A stretch of DNA of 64,000 bases from positions 49,426 to 113,425 of the forward strand of contig JAAYOB010000015.1 of NCBI GenBank assembly GCA_012520575.1, written 5' to 3'. The notes beneath the pieces were generated by a model. It was not told the origin of the DNA and searched no databases. It saw nothing but the letters and a program-made list of their open reading frames with translations. Source of the DNA: Candidatus Stramentimicrobium fermentans (GTDB taxonomy: Bacteria; Atribacterota; Phoenicimicrobiia; Phoenicimicrobiales; Stramentimicrobiaceae). Below are positions 8,064 through 17,846 of the stretch, one piece after another; the first letter of the stretch is position 1, and every line of letters starts with the position of its first letter. The position numbers were made by a program, and so were the translations under genes.

Positions 8064-8809
8064 ATGTCTCGTGTCTATATCATTGCGGGCGGTCCGGGAG
8101 ACCCGGAGCTTATTACGTTAAAAGCAAAAAAATAATCGATACCTCGGATTATATTTTTACGAGCGAACGATTTATCAATAAAAAAATGTTTGTAGATACG
8201 AAAAGCAGTTGTCGGATATTAGATACTTTTACGTATACGTACGATGAAAAATTGGATTATACGAAAAAAGCAGTAGCGGAAAATAAAATCCTGTCTTTTA
8301 TCACTATGGGAGATCCTGCTTTATATGGCATGGTAGGTGGACTTATTGACAGATTTGAAAAGAACGATATTGCTTTCGAGATTATACCGGGCGTGAATGC
8401 CGCTATTGCATCATCCGCAGTTCTTAAACGCGGGTTAACAGGTATGGGGGTAACAAATACTTTCGTATGCACCAGCTATAACAATCATGACAAATCAAGA
8501 AAAAACCTAGAAAAAATAGCGGCTCTGGGTTGTACTGTATCGGTATTTATGGGGATAGATAATCTGAAAGAAATTATAGACATTTTTGCAGCATATAGAA
8601 GTAAACAGACACCCATAGCCATTGTATCTAATGCTACCTGGCACAATGAAAAAATAATCCATGGTAATCTTGGCAATATTATGGACATATTTAATCACGA
8701 CAAAGTGGAAGGGGGGTTGATTTTAATTGGAGATTTTTTAAATAAAGAATACGATTATGATTTGGAAAGACAGTTTATAGAAATGAAGAAAAAAGAGGTG
8801 AAAAAATGA
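8064..8809 (+). CDS. cbiF: CbiF/CobM-like precorrin-4 methyltransferase, interrupted by a -1 frameshift
   Basis: Tetrapyrrole (corrin/porphyrin) SAM-dependent methylase. The ATG at 8064 follows AAAGGAG and encodes GGPGDPELITLKAKK, the first SAM-binding motif of the family, then hits TAA at 8133. Reading on in the -1 frame from the seven-A run (8126-8132) restores a continuous product of about 248 residues, the normal CbiF length, with GDPALYG, IPGVNAAIASSA and VSNATWHNEKIIHGNLGNI, the last close to the CbiF consensus. The run A-AAA-AAA just before the stop is a classic slippery heptamer, so slippage could give full-length enzyme; a lost A (mutation or sequencing error) is the alternative. Its stop overlaps the next gene's ATG. 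A lone corrin methylase in an uptake operon is unusual and suggests precursor remodelling. Confidence 0.8.
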
Positions 8810-9891
8810 AGAACACAAAAAGATTAATTACAGTAGTATTGGCAATGATGATTATTTTTACCATGAGTGCTTGCGCCGGCGAGCCTGGCAAAACGGAACC
8901 GACTGAACGTACATTTGTAGATGCCGCCGGGAGGGAAGTCACAATCAAACAACCGATAGAAACATTTGTTATCAATAACTATGACCTTGGGGAATCGCTG
9001 GCTATGGTTTTAGGTGATGAATACGCAGACATGGTTACAGGTACAGGGATTCCTAACTATGAAATCAATAAAGAAGTATACGAAAAACATTTTCCGCAAT
9101 TAAAAAATATTAAGAGTCTAGCCGGTGGGCGGGGTCCTTATGACTTGGAGGCGCTATTTAAATTAGAGCCCGATGTTTTTTTTATGAATTCATCTGAACA
9201 TTTCAGACAATCACGCGGAGAGGAAATGGATAAAGTCGAACAGGCAGGCATCCCCGTCTATCTATTTTTTATGTATCAAGACGCTATACAATCACCTAGA
9301 GACACTATCAGACTAGTGGGCGAAGTTTTCGGTAGAGAAGAAAGAGCAAAAGAGGTAACAGATTTCATTGATGCTCAGTTCAATTTGGTTGAAGAAAGGT
9401 TGGCCAATATAGATGAGCCGGTAACATTTTATTATGAAAGAGATAACGGCATGACCTCAGCAAAAGGAGGCTGGACTCAAATATTAAACCAGGCAGGCGG
9501 CCAGTGGATTGCTGAAGATATCATGATTGAAAACTCGGGCAAATTAGACCCGGAAACAGTTCTCGTATCAAATCCTGATTTTATTGTACTATCCGGAGGA
9601 CTCGGCTATAAATCCTCCGGCAATCCTCATACGGTACAGGATCATGTTGATAAAGTGATATCAAGACCGGGCTGGAAAGACCTGGACGCCATAAAAAACA
9701 AAAGACTATTTGTTTTTGCCCACGATTTTTCACGGTCACCGCTTTCATTTTATCCGGTCCTGTACATGGCTAAAGAGTTCTATCCGGAGCGAATGGCAGA
9801 TGTCGACCCGGATGCAATAATGAAAGAGTTCTATGACAAATTTATGATCGTAGATTATGAAGATGGTACTTGGTCCTACAGATTAGAATAG
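8806..9891 (+). CDS. ABC substrate-binding lipoprotein, corrinoid/iron-complex type (copy 2)
   Basis: A 361-residue binding protein with a clear lipobox (M-S-A-C near residue 23) and mature start EPTERTFVDAAGREVTIKQP. The two-lobed binding fold is suggested by NIKSLAGGRGPYDLEALFKL and PVYLFFMYQDA. It parallels the 5072-6217 protein along its length, including GRGxY/GGGRSS regions, the SPRDTIRLVGEVFGREERA segment and the shared C-terminal KEFYDKFM..DYEDG tail, so the two arose by duplication. It is translationally coupled to the methyltransferase gene (ATGA) and is the last gene before a strong terminator. Confidence 0.9.
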   Translation: MKNTKRLITVVLAMMIIFTMSACAGEPGKTEPTERTFVDAAGREVTIKQPIETFVINNYDLGESLAMVLGDEYADMVTGTGIPNYEINKEVYEKHFPQLKNIKSLAGGRGPYDLEALFKLEPDVFFMNSSEHFRQSRGEEMDKVEQAGIPVYLFFMYQDAIQSPRDTIRLVGEVFGREERAKEVTDFIDAQFNLVEERLANIDEPVTFYYERDNGMTSAKGGWTQILNQAGGQWIAEDIMIENSGKLDPETVLVSNPDFIVLSGGLGYKSSGNPHTVQDHVDKVISRPGWKDLDAIKNKRLFVFAHDFSRSPLSFYPVLYMAKEFYPERMADVDPDAIMKEFYDKFMIVDYEDGTWSYRLE

Positions 9892-9930
9892 GAAGTTTTA
9901 AAAACAGAACCAATCAGATGTAGGTGAGAA

Positions 9931-9978
9931 AAAACAGCGGTTAAGATTTAATTTTTAAGCTCAACCGCTGTTTTTTTA
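9931..9978 (+). terminator. intrinsic terminator ending the corrinoid operon
   Basis: Arms AACAGCGGTT (9933-9942) and AACCGCTGTT (9963-9972) form a 10-bp stem with a 20-base A/T-rich loop, then TTTTTT. It lies about 40 bases after the last binding-protein gene. Confidence 0.9.
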
Positions 9979-10283
9979 ATGTGTGCTGGGTTATAGAACA
10001 CACAAAAAAAGTGAATGGTAGAAATAATTCTGTTGAAATATAATCATCAGACCTATTATTTCTTTCATGATTTCTCTTTTCCGGCAGGAGTATTTCTCGG
10101 ATTAAAATCCGTTATAAAAGACTTCTCAAACTAAATTCTACCGCTTATATCAAATCAGAACTTAGTTTGCAAATTAACTATATATATTCAATAAGTTAAA
10201 GAAGTTCTTCTCGCTCCTCACTTATTGACAAAGAATCTCAAAGCATTCACAATTATTAGAGCCACGTATGGAGAGGTATAGAT
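9979..10283. other. intergenic region before the membrane ferredoxin gene
   Basis: About 300 bases with no supported gene. Near its right end TTGACA (10225-10230) stands 17 bases before CACAAT (10248-10253), a plausible sigma-70 promoter for the gene at 10284. Confidence 0.55.
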
Positions 10284-11114
10284 ATGAAAATTAAAAAATA
10301 CTTGCCTGCACTTAGCATGTGGCTCTTGTTTGAAATTATTGCTGTAACGACATGGCTTACAATGGGTCCGATATTTTATCTTTTTAATTTTACGTATATC
10401 GGAACGTCAATTGCGATAGGTTTAATACTATATACCCAAAAGAAAAAATATGCCCGCAGTGTGGTTCAGCTTGCAGTCGGTTTGTATATGCTCGTGTATC
10501 TGGGTATCATCTGCCGGGAAAATATGCAGATAGAGGGCTTTTGGTTTTATCTTTTTCTCGGAGTGTTTTCAGCCGGTACACTCCATTATGCTATTGCAAA
10601 AATTTTCGGTCCTTTGCTCTTTGGTCGCGGTTGGTGTGGCTATGCTTGTTGGACGGCGATGGTATTGGATTTTCTTCCGTTCAAAACGCCTGCCGGCCCT
10701 CGAAAATCCATAGGCTTTATTCGCTACATTGTTTTTATAGCTTCATTCATATTTGTCGCCTTACTCTTTATTCTGCAAGTTCCTGATATAGAGTATATCA
10801 TGTGGTTGTGTTTTATTATTGGAAACATTATCTATTATATAGTCGGAATAGTTTTAGCCTACAAATTTAAGGACAACAGAGCTTTTTGTAAATATATCTG
10901 CCCCATTACTATCTTCTTAAAGCCGATGACCTATTTCTCTCTCACCCGTGTTAGGGTAGATAAAGAGAAATGTATTTCTTGTGGAAAATGCGAACAGGTA
11001 TGTCCAATGGAGGTGGAAATTCTCAATAATTCCCGGAAACGAAAAAACGGCACCGAGTGCATTCAGTGCATGCAATGTGTAGATGCTTGTCCCAAAAATG
11101 CCTTAAAAATTTAG
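10284..11114 (+). CDS. NapH-like membrane protein with two 4Fe-4S clusters
   Basis: A 276-residue integral membrane iron-sulfur protein. Five or so hydrophobic segments occupy residues 8-200, including the conserved GRGWCGYACW motif near residue 115 found in NapH/CcoG/RdxA-type proteins. The C-terminus carries two ferredoxin-like sites, CISCGKCEQVCPMEVEI and CIQCMQCVDACPKNALKI. Such proteins pass electrons from the membrane to soluble or extracytoplasmic acceptors. It follows the B12-regulated operon but has its own promoter-like sequence and sits behind a terminator, so it is probably a separate unit. The specific electron acceptor cannot be read here. Confidence 0.9.
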   Translation: MKIKKYLPALSMWLLFEIIAVTTWLTMGPIFYLFNFTYIGTSIAIGLILYTQKKKYARSVVQLAVGLYMLVYLGIICRENMQIEGFWFYLFLGVFSAGTLHYAIAKIFGPLLFGRGWCGYACWTAMVLDFLPFKTPAGPRKSIGFIRYIVFIASFIFVALLFILQVPDIEYIMWLCFIIGNIIYYIVGIVLAYKFKDNRAFCKYICPITIFLKPMTYFSLTRVRVDKEKCISCGKCEQVCPMEVEILNNSRKRKNGTECIQCMQCVDACPKNALKI

Positions 11115-11403
11115 GCTCTACTCTACTTAAAATGATATCTTTAAAGCAGAATAGACAAATTGCTTTTTCCGGTGGTTCAGAACGTGTATTTTCATATTTG
11201 AGTTCAATGATAGCCAGACTTGTGCTACTCCCTCTGCTCATGAAAACAAAGGTCAAAAAATGTATTTTTCGACTTGTAATTACCGGTCGCCGTTAATAGT
11301 GACATATATAGTTAAGATTTCTTGGGAATACTAAATTGACTTCATGCTTTCTTGACTGAGTCCTTAGTCGATTTTTCAGAAATAGTTTCTATATATATAT
11401 TCT

Positions 11404-11892
11404 TTAAAGTCTATTTCTAGTCGGTCTAAGAGCTTTGGGGGGACCTAAAATTTCCGAAGCTATAATTGCCAAAGGCAGTTGTTGACCCAACAACAACTCT
11501 TTCAGCACTTGTTGAGAATCGGTCGAATCCAAAGATCTTGTTGTTTCTCTCTCTCCTTCCTCATCTAATAACAATGAGGGCATGAATGGTTCTACCTTTT
11601 CTTGTTTGGGCAAAGGTTCAAACTTTTCATCTTCTTCTGCATAGAGGATATCATCCATTACATCCTGTTGTTCTTCTGCTTCTTTGATTTCCGGTTTCTC
11701 GGCAGGTTTTAAAACTCCCATATCTGCGGTCTCTGCTGTATTTTCTGGAGTATCTTCCATTTTATCTTCCGGTGATTCCTCTCCAAAAGACCAGGGGTCA
11801 AAGAAAGGTTCCTTACTTCTAATCCTTCTCGCCTTCTTTCTTAAAGAGGAAAGAAGTGACATCAGGATAAAAGCAAATATTAAAAACTGCAT
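11404..11892 (-). CDS. small acidic membrane-anchored protein downstream of floA
   Basis: A 162-residue protein I do not recognise by name. It has one N-terminal hydrophobic segment (residues 2-15) followed by a basic stretch (RKKARRIRSK), a long acidic and probably disordered middle rich in E, D and P, and a compact C-terminus LGQQLPLAIIASEILGPPKA. The EILGPP-type tail looks like a conserved interaction motif. It is the last gene of the nfeD-floA operon, 64 bases after floA, with GAGGT upstream of the ATG. A role with the flotillin membrane scaffold is inferred from position. Confidence 0.7.
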   Translation of the reverse strand: MQFLIFAFILMSLLSSLRKKARRIRSKEPFFDPWSFGEESPEDKMEDTPENTAETADMGVLKPAEKPEIKEAEEQQDVMDDILYAEEDEKFEPLPKQEKVEPFMPSLLLDEEGERETTRSLDSTDSQQVLKELLLGQQLPLAIIASEILGPPKALRPTRNRL

Positions 11893-11956
11893 CTCATTAC
11901 CTCTAGGTAGTTTCTGACTATCTATTATTTTTATAAATTTTTTATACCGGTAATAC

Positions 11957-12961
11957 TTATTTTTTTGTATTATCTTTTTTAGCAGTATCAGTGCTCATCC
12001 GAGATATGGCTCCCCTCATCTGGGTATCTGATTGAATATTTTGCATCTGATAATAATCCATAACTCCTAATTTTCCTTCTCGCAGTGCCTGTGCCAGGGC
12101 TTTGGGTACCTCAGCCTCAGCCTCTACTACTCTTGCCCTCATCTCCTGCACTGATGCTTTCATCTCCTGCTCTTTGGCTACAGCCATAGCCCTTCTCTCT
12201 TCAGCTTTAGCCTGGGCGATACGTTTATCAGCTTCTGCCTGGTCGGTCTGCAGTCTTGCCCCGATGTTTTTCCCTACATCTACATCAGCGATATCGATGG
12301 ATAAAATTTCAAAGGCTGTGCCGGAATCCAAGCCCTTTTTTAGTATTGTACGAGAGATATCATCCGGGTTCTCCAGCACTTTTTTATGGTTTTCCGCAGA
12401 ACCAATGGTAGTAACTATTCCTTCGCCGACTCGTGCCACAATAGTCTCCTCCCCGGCACCGCCTACTAAACGTTCAATATTAGCTCTAACTGTAACTCTG
12501 GCTTTTGCCTTTAATTCTATGCCATCAATAGCTACGGCAGCTACGGTAGGGGTTTCAATTACCTTAGGATTAACACTCATCTGGACAGCATTTAAAACAT
12601 CCCGACCGGCTAAGTCAATAGCGGCAGCCCTCTCAAATCCCAGGTCAATATTGGCTCTTTGAGCCGCAATGAGGGCATTAACTACCTTATCTACATTTCC
12701 GCCGGCCAAATAATGCCCTTCCAGTTCGTTAACATTCAGATCCAATCCTGCTTTGGTCGCTTTTATCAGGGGTTCCACCACTTTAGAGGGGATAACTCTA
12801 CGCAATCTCATACCGATAAGATTTACCAAACTCACCCTCACTCCCGCTGCTAAGGCGGCAATCCATAATCTTAAAGGAATAAAACTGAATATTACCGAAA
12901 AAACTGTTACCGCAAGAAATATGATTACCAGAAGCGGCAAAGTACTCCCAATGTATAGCAT
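11957..12961 (-). CDS. floA: flotillin-like protein FloA (SPFH/band 7)
   Basis: Bacterial flotillin of the YqfA/FloA type, a membrane scaffold for lipid-raft-like domains. The 334-residue length is standard. Residues 5-40 form a membrane hairpin; the SPFH domain follows ([20 protein letters not shown] and on), then a long coiled coil rich in A, E and K (residues about 230-290, [20 protein letters not shown]) and the C-terminal [18 protein letters not shown] block typical of this family. It is preceded by AAGGAG and lies 28 bases downstream of nfeD, the usual partner. Confidence 0.96.
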   Translation of the reverse strand: MLYIGSTLPLLVIIFLAVTVFSVIFSFIPLRLWIAALAAGVRVSLVNLIGMRLRRVIPSKVVEPLIKATKAGLDLNVNELEGHYLAGGNVDKVVNALIAAQRANIDLGFERAAAIDLAGRDVLNAVQMSVNPKVIETPTVAAVAIDGIELKAKARVTVRANIERLVGGAGEETIVARVGEGIVTTIGSAENHKKVLENPDDISRTILKKGLDSGTAFEILSIDIADVDVGKNIGARLQTDQAEADKRIAQAKAEERRAMAVAKEQEMKASVQEMRARVVEAEAEVPKALAQALREGKLGVMDYYQMQNIQSDTQMRGAISRMSTDTAKKDNTKK

Positions 12962-12989
12962 AGCTAATTTTCTCCTTTCTCCAATATAA

Positions 12990-14312
12990 TTATCTTTGCA
13001 ATTCTTTATTAATTATTTTTCGAACTACAATACGGTATCCTTCTACTTTAATAACTTTCACTTTTTCATTAGATTCTAAAAAACCGCTTTCACTAACCGC
13101 ATCATATCTTTTTCCTTCTATTTCAATCTTACCGGTTAGACGTAAAGGAGTGATGGTTTGACCTTCTTTGCCCAGCAGAAAACTATAATCTGTACCTGAA
13201 CTATAACCGGCCTCACGGGTAGCCGATTGGGATAGTACAAAACTTTTTAAAGCACCTTTACGTTGTAAATATTTGAAGGATAAAAAGCTTCCAATTCCGG
13301 CAATAAGAAGAGAGATTAAAAGCATGTATATTCCGTAAGCAGTCGAGGCAGCTGACAGAATGATAGATATGATAACTGCAACCAGACCGGTTATACCAAA
13401 AATACCAAAACCGGGAATAAATGCCTCTATCACCAGCAGTACAATACCGAAAAGGAAGAGCAGGGTGGCAGGCCAACCGCTGACTCCGGTCAAAAAATGT
13501 CCGCCAAAGTAAAGACCGAAAGAGAATATACCCAAAAGCCCTCCTATACCAAAACCGGGAGTTAATATCTCTACTACCACAAAGAAAAAACCCGACACTA
13601 AGAGCAGGGTGGCAATTATCGGATTTATCAGCCAGCCGCTAAGTCTTTCCCAGAAAGTAGCCGAACTATATATCAATTCGCTCCCCGATAAGTCAACCCG
13701 GTCCAGAAGTTCTGATATAGAATTTACGGTGCCGTCACTGAAAGAGAGTTTTTCTGCCTCCTGAGCGGTAAGGGTTAATAGTTCCCCTACTTTTACCAGT
13801 CCATTGATAGCCAGTTGTCTGCGTACCATGGCTGCTGCAATAAGCGGGTCTTTTCCACGTCTTTCGGCAGTGCTTCTCATCTCGGCTTCCCAAAAGGAGA
13901 TTACCTTTTCGTCTACTTGACCACCGCCTAATAGTATTGGCTCTGCCGCCCCAATGGTAGAGCCGGGAGTCATAAAGAACTTATCAGTAGCTAAGGCCAG
14001 ATACGCACCGGCGGAAAGGGCATCAGTGTTGATATAAGCATATACCGGTATGGTAAATTCATCGAGGAGTTTCTTAGCATCACGGGCTGTGTCTATAAAT
14101 CCTCCCGGTGTGTCTAAATCCAGAACAACAGCTTGTGCCCCGGATTCTTGCGCCATCTTTAGAGAGCGTTCTAAAAAAAGCAGCCAGCCGGGTTCTATCT
14201 GCCCTTTAACCGGTATGACGTAGACTGAAACAGAGCTTGCCTGCAGAACCAGGGAGCTACATAAAAGCAATATGGCTAAAATGACAAAAACAAAAGAGAA
14301 TTTTCTTTTCAA
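12990..14312 (-). CDS. nfeD: NfeD-family membrane serine protease (YqeZ-like)
   Basis: Partner of flotillins; a ClpP-class protease domain fused to a membrane and OB-fold NfeD domain. A signal peptide is followed by the protease fold with [12 protein letters not shown] and the nucleophile region [19 protein letters not shown] (serine in L-S-A-G-A), then [14 protein letters not shown] carrying the probable catalytic lysine. Four or five hydrophobic segments follow, and a C-terminal NfeD domain of about 80 residues. The frame is open from an ATG at 14327, but GGAGG lies inside that extension 8 bases before a TTG at 14312 whose product begins [16 protein letters not shown], a clean signal peptide; I prefer TTG. 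Confidence 0.93.
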   Translation of the reverse strand: MKRKFSFVFVILAILLLCSSLVLQASSVSVYVIPVKGQIEPGWLLFLERSLKMAQESGAQAVVLDLDTPGGFIDTARDAKKLLDEFTIPVYAYINTDALSAGAYLALATDKFFMTPGSTIGAAEPILLGGGQVDEKVISFWEAEMRSTAERRGKDPLIAAAMVRRQLAINGLVKVGELLTLTAQEAEKLSFSDGTVNSISELLDRVDLSGSELIYSSATFWERLSGWLINPIIATLLLVSGFFFVVVEILTPGFGIGGLLGIFSFGLYFGGHFLTGVSGWPATLLFLFGIVLLVIEAFIPGFGIFGITGLVAVIISIILSAASTAYGIYMLLISLLIAGIGSFLSFKYLQRKGALKSFVLSQSATREAGYSSGTDYSFLLGKEGQTITPLRLTGKIEIEGKRYDAVSESGFLESNEKVKVIKVEGYRIVVRKIINKELQR

Positions 14313-14694
14313 TAAATTGACCTCCATTTAAATAAAAGAATTTCCGGGAAATTCAATATGAACCTTTATCCATCAAAATACAGATTTATTTAATACTATC
14401 AGTTTCATAAAATTTCGGCAAGCCTGTCTAAAACCCGGAAGATATTTTGTCTGCCAGACTAAAGGTGTATTTTTTACTATCATACATGATAAGGGTAGAC
14501 AGATACCTTTTTTGCCAAGCTTAGATTTATTAATAATATTTGTGAAGCAATCAAAAAAGTATCAGCCGAGAGGATGCTGAAAATCAGAATATTTCCTGAA
14601 AGATGGAGTAGTTGTTGGCAACAAAAGTTGTAAAGTAAATCTCTTAAAAATACACACAGTAAGAGAAAAATGCTATCTAGCTTTAGTCAAACGA
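14313..14694. other. intergenic region between nfeD and the btu operon
   Basis: About 370 bases separate the end of the minus-strand btu transporter operon from nfeD. I see no supported gene and no convincing terminator; the nfeD promoter should lie here. Confidence 0.5.
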
Positions 14695-15480
14695 TTACAT
14701 AATGACTTGTGGAATGGACAGCTCGGGGTGTTGTATGATATATGGTTTGGTGCGGTATACTTTTTTTAAGTTGTATTCATTGATAACCTCTTGCGGAGTA
14801 CCTATCGTTTCAATTCGACCCTTGTTTAATAGAATGAGCTGATCAGAACAGAAGCTCGCTAGATTAAGGTCATGGAAAACAGATATAATACATTTTAATT
14901 CTTTCTTTAAAGCGTCTTGGAGAATTTTGCTGATCTCGTATTTATAACTTAAATCTAAATGTGATGTGAACTCATCCAGCATAAGTATCCGGGGAGTTTG
15001 TGCCAGCGCCCGGGCAATTTGCACCCTTTGTTTCTCACCGCCGCTGATCTGATGGATTCTCTTCTCGGCATAACCTAAAGAATCTGTCCTTTCCATAGCA
15101 TCATACGAAATCTGATAATCTGGAATTGTTTCACCTTTCCACTGATTGATATAGGGAATTCGGCCCATAAAGACTATCTCTTTTATCTTGTAGTTATAGG
15201 CAACATAGGATTCTTGTGGAACCATAGAGATAATCTTAGCCATTTCACGGCGTGGTATTGTTCTAACATTCCGGTTGTCTACTTTTACTTCTCCTTTTTG
15301 AGGGGTAAGAATACCTGATATTAGTTTTAGCATGGTAGTCTTCCCTGAGCCGTTGGGACCAATAATGCCTATAAATTTCCCGGGGAAGAGAGACAAATTT
15401 ATCTCTTGAAGTACCGGTTGGCTATTATAAGAAAAGCTAACTCCTTCCAAAGAGACAATCGGTTTAGAATCAATATCCAT
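14695..15480 (-). CDS. btuD: corrinoid ABC transporter ATPase (BtuD-like)
   Basis: Cytoplasmic ATPase of the third corrinoid-type importer. Motifs: Walker A GPNGSGKTTM, Q-loop MVPQES, signature ISGGEKQRVQIARAL, Walker B ILMLDEFTSHLD (DEF in place of the common DEP) and H-loop FHDLN. The open frame extends to 15525, but AAAGGAGG stands 10 bases before the ATG at 15480, giving MDIDSKPIVSLEGVSFSY, so I use that start. It overlaps the permease stop by 11 bases. Control is by the cobalamin riboswitch at 17.5-17.7 kb. Confidence 0.93.
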   Translation of the reverse strand: MDIDSKPIVSLEGVSFSYNSQPVLQEINLSLFPGKFIGIIGPNGSGKTTMLKLISGILTPQKGEVKVDNRNVRTIPRREMAKIISMVPQESYVAYNYKIKEIVFMGRIPYINQWKGETIPDYQISYDAMERTDSLGYAEKRIHQISGGEKQRVQIARALAQTPRILMLDEFTSHLDLSYKYEISKILQDALKKELKCIISVFHDLNLASFCSDQLILLNKGRIETIGTPQEVINEYNLKKVYRTKPYIIQHPELSIPQVIM

Positions 15481-16528
15481 CAGAATCATTCCTCCTTTTG
15501 AGCAGGTGAATAAAGAGCGGTGCACCTATTAGAGCTGTGATTGCCCCGATAGGTATCTCGTTGGGCGCCATAATACTGCGTGCCAGGGTGTCACAGATAA
15601 GCAAAAAAAGAGAACCCATTAAAGCTGAAGCCGGGAGCATAATACGATGGTCAGGCCCTACCAGCAGGCGGGCAATATGGGGAATTACCAATCCCACAAA
15701 ACCAATTAGCCCGGTAAAAGAGACCACCGCAGCAATCATCATGGAGCCCGTCAGAAATATTTTAAGTCTTAATTTGCCGGTCTGTATACCTAGATGTAAT
15801 GCTTCTTCCTCACCCAGTGCCATAGCATTTAGCTCCAGGGCAGCAGATATCTGATATATGGTTCCTGCAAAGGCCGGTAGAGCAATCCAGGATACTTTTT
15901 GCCAGCTGGCGGTAGATAAATCTCCCATTAGCCAGAATAACATGGAATGTGTTCCCCGTCTGGAAATAGCTAAGAGCAGGGTAATGATAGCCGAGAAGAA
16001 AAAATTAATTGCTACTCCTGATAATAAAAGGTCTGTGGTAGGTAAATGCAATCTTTTCCTGGATAAAAGATATACTAAATAGATAGAAACGAAGGAGCCA
16101 AAAAGGGCAAAGACCGGCAAAAATGGAGCCAGAAACAATCCCATGGTGTATTGAAAAGCAATAGCAATACAAGCCCCTAAAGCCGCTCCTGCCGATACCC
16201 CCAGAATATAGGGATCAGTAAGTGGATTTCTTAGGATTCCCTGAAAACTTCCACCTACCACAGCGAGTGCCATACCTGCAAGCATAGCCATTATTAATCT
16301 TGGTAAGCGCAGTTCCCAGATAATAAGTCCCAAGCTATCATCTGTTTGGTGTTGCCATATGATAGACCATATTTTTTGGGGCTGAATAGCAATAGCACCA
16401 AAATTTAAAGCAATAAAGCCAATAATAAGAATTGAAAAAAAGCCAATAATCAGTATAAAAAAGGCCTTAGAGCGCCAATTGGGATAACCATAATATTCAT
16501 TTTTCTCTGACTTGGGTAAAAATTTCAT
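15470..16528 (-). CDS. btuC: corrinoid ABC transporter permease (BtuC-like)
   Basis: A 352-residue FecCD-family permease with about ten membrane segments. It shows IIWELRLPRLIMAMLAGMAL, NPLTDPYILGVSAGAALGA, and FTGLIGFVGLVIPHIARLLV followed by PNEIPIGAITALIGAPLFIH, all family hallmarks. The start lies inside the 3' end of the binding-protein gene (32-base overlap), a compact operon order btuF-btuC-btuD. Riboswitch control supports corrinoid transport. Confidence 0.94.
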   Translation of the reverse strand: MKFLPKSEKNEYYGYPNWRSKAFFILIIGFFSILIIGFIALNFGAIAIQPQKIWSIIWQHQTDDSLGLIIWELRLPRLIMAMLAGMALAVVGGSFQGILRNPLTDPYILGVSAGAALGACIAIAFQYTMGLFLAPFLPVFALFGSFVSIYLVYLLSRKRLHLPTTDLLLSGVAINFFFSAIITLLLAISRRGTHSMLFWLMGDLSTASWQKVSWIALPAFAGTIYQISAALELNAMALGEEEALHLGIQTGKLRLKIFLTGSMMIAAVVSFTGLIGFVGLVIPHIARLLVGPDHRIMLPASALMGSLFLLICDTLARSIMAPNEIPIGAITALIGAPLFIHLLKRRNDSDGY

Positions 16529-17435
16529 AAAGGAGTTCTAATCCATCGACCAGACGAGGACCTTCACGGTAAAAAAGGTCTTCATTCACGGTAAAAATTT
16601 GATTATTTCTGATAGCCGGTATCTGAGACCAACCCGGATGGTCAATCACATCTTGCTTCATCTTATCAGTCTCTTCAGGGTTCATAATGCCACTGGAAAT
16701 AATAATAATGTCCGGCTCTGCCTGTGCCACTAATTCTGCACTGACAGGTACCCATCCTTCTAAATTCGCCACAATATTTTGCCCACCGGCTAAAGTAATT
16801 AATTCATCAAATATGGTACCCTTACCCGGACTCCAGATGGTCTCATAGTTTGAACCGGTAAATACTTTTAACCTGTCTGTTTCTGTTATTGCGGTATTTA
16901 GAGATGTAATCAGGTTGATACGTTCCTGTAGATTTGCAATCAGTTCTCTTCCTTTTTTCGGTTCTCCACAGGCAGTCGAAATAAGCTCTATAGTAGCTAG
17001 CATTTCATATAGGGAGGTTGGCTCGGTTACCAATACCTTGAAACCCAATTCCCTCAGTCTGGGAATTTCCTTGGCCTGATATCCTCCATAAGCCAAGACT
17101 AAGTCTGGTTTTAAGGAAATAATTTTTTCTAGATTCAAAGGTGACATTAAACCGATATTCTCAATATTTTCGGCTTCAAGAGGATAATTACAAAATTCAC
17201 TCCTACCTACCAGTTTGTTCTCCAGTCCCAAAGCAAAGATGATTTCAGTGGTGTGGGGTGCGATAGAGATGATTCTTTCCGGTTTTTGTAGAAGGGTGAC
17301 TTCTGTGTTCAGGACATCAACTAAAGTGATTGGAAATAAATTATCCTGTGAGTTTCCCCATACCGGAAAAGATATAAGTACAAGCAGAGATAGCGTTAAA
17401 AGTATAGCCATGGGCATCATTAATCTTTTGTGCAT
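16497..17435 (-). CDS. btuF: corrinoid-binding protein (BtuF-like)
   Basis: A 312-residue exported binding protein. The signal peptide ends near residue 28 (..FPVWGNSQ); there is no lipobox cysteine, which would suit a soluble periplasmic protein in a diderm cell. BtuF-like motifs: RIISIAPHTTEIIFALGLENK near residue 55, VGRSEFCNYP, SLKPDLVLAYGGYQ and GQNIVANLEGWVPVSAELV. It is the first gene behind a cobalamin riboswitch, and GGAAGGAG precedes the ATG. Confidence 0.93.
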   Translation of the reverse strand: MHKRLMMPMAILLTLSLLVLISFPVWGNSQDNLFPITLVDVLNTEVTLLQKPERIISIAPHTTEIIFALGLENKLVGRSEFCNYPLEAENIENIGLMSPLNLEKIISLKPDLVLAYGGYQAKEIPRLRELGFKVLVTEPTSLYEMLATIELISTACGEPKKGRELIANLQERINLITSLNTAITETDRLKVFTGSNYETIWSPGKGTIFDELITLAGGQNIVANLEGWVPVSAELVAQAEPDIIIISSGIMNPEETDKMKQDVIDHPGWSQIPAIRNNQIFTVNEDLFYREGPRLVDGLELLYEIFTQVREK

Positions 17436-17504
17436 AATAATTTTTCTCCTTCCTTTATTGGAAAAACCTCATTTATAAAATAAAGAACACACCCTTTGAC
17501 CACG

Positions 17505-17690
17505 AAAGAGTGTAACGGGTTCCCAACAGGCAGGTCTCCTGGCTTGAGGCTGTCTAATTGCTGCGCCTTCCCAAAACTTTTGTTCCAGTGGCGTTATGCA
17601 GCTTTCGGTACCTTTTACAGTAACGGGCTTGCGGTGGATTTGCACCACACTTCCCTTAACCTGTCAGGATAATATATTCAGTTTTCAATC
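17505..17690 (-). promoter_or_regulatory. cobalamin riboswitch upstream of btuFCD
   Basis: Minus-strand B12 elements: TGACAGGTTAAGGGAAG near the 5' side, the GTGGTGCAAATCCACCGCAAGCCC-type block around 17627-17655, GCCACTGGAAC (complement of 17583-17593) and AGCCAGGAGACCTGCCTG (complement of 17530-17547). It ends about 70 bases before btuF; no strong attenuator is visible, so control may be translational. Confidence 0.93.
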
Positions 17691-17846
17691 TACTTTTTGA
17701 TTAACGGGTTCCGGCTATTCAATTGCTGCATAATAAATAAGGTTATACTTGCCGGTAGAGTTTTTACTTGTACAGCATTCTATGTTATTATAAATAATAT
17801 AAGGTAATATTTCAATTAATAATTTCCTTAAATAAGGAGTGAAGTT
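17691..17846. other. divergent region between btuF riboswitch and adenosyltransferase gene
   Basis: About 150 A/T-rich bases between divergent genes of cobalamin metabolism. No gene is visible; promoters for both directions are expected here but none is convincing by eye. Confidence 0.5.

Noticed and set aside
13258-13476. Open frames antisense to or within nfeD, floA, the permeases and macB-type genes.
   Set aside because: They lie inside longer genes with clear family motifs, lack ribosome binding sites and give no recognisable protein.
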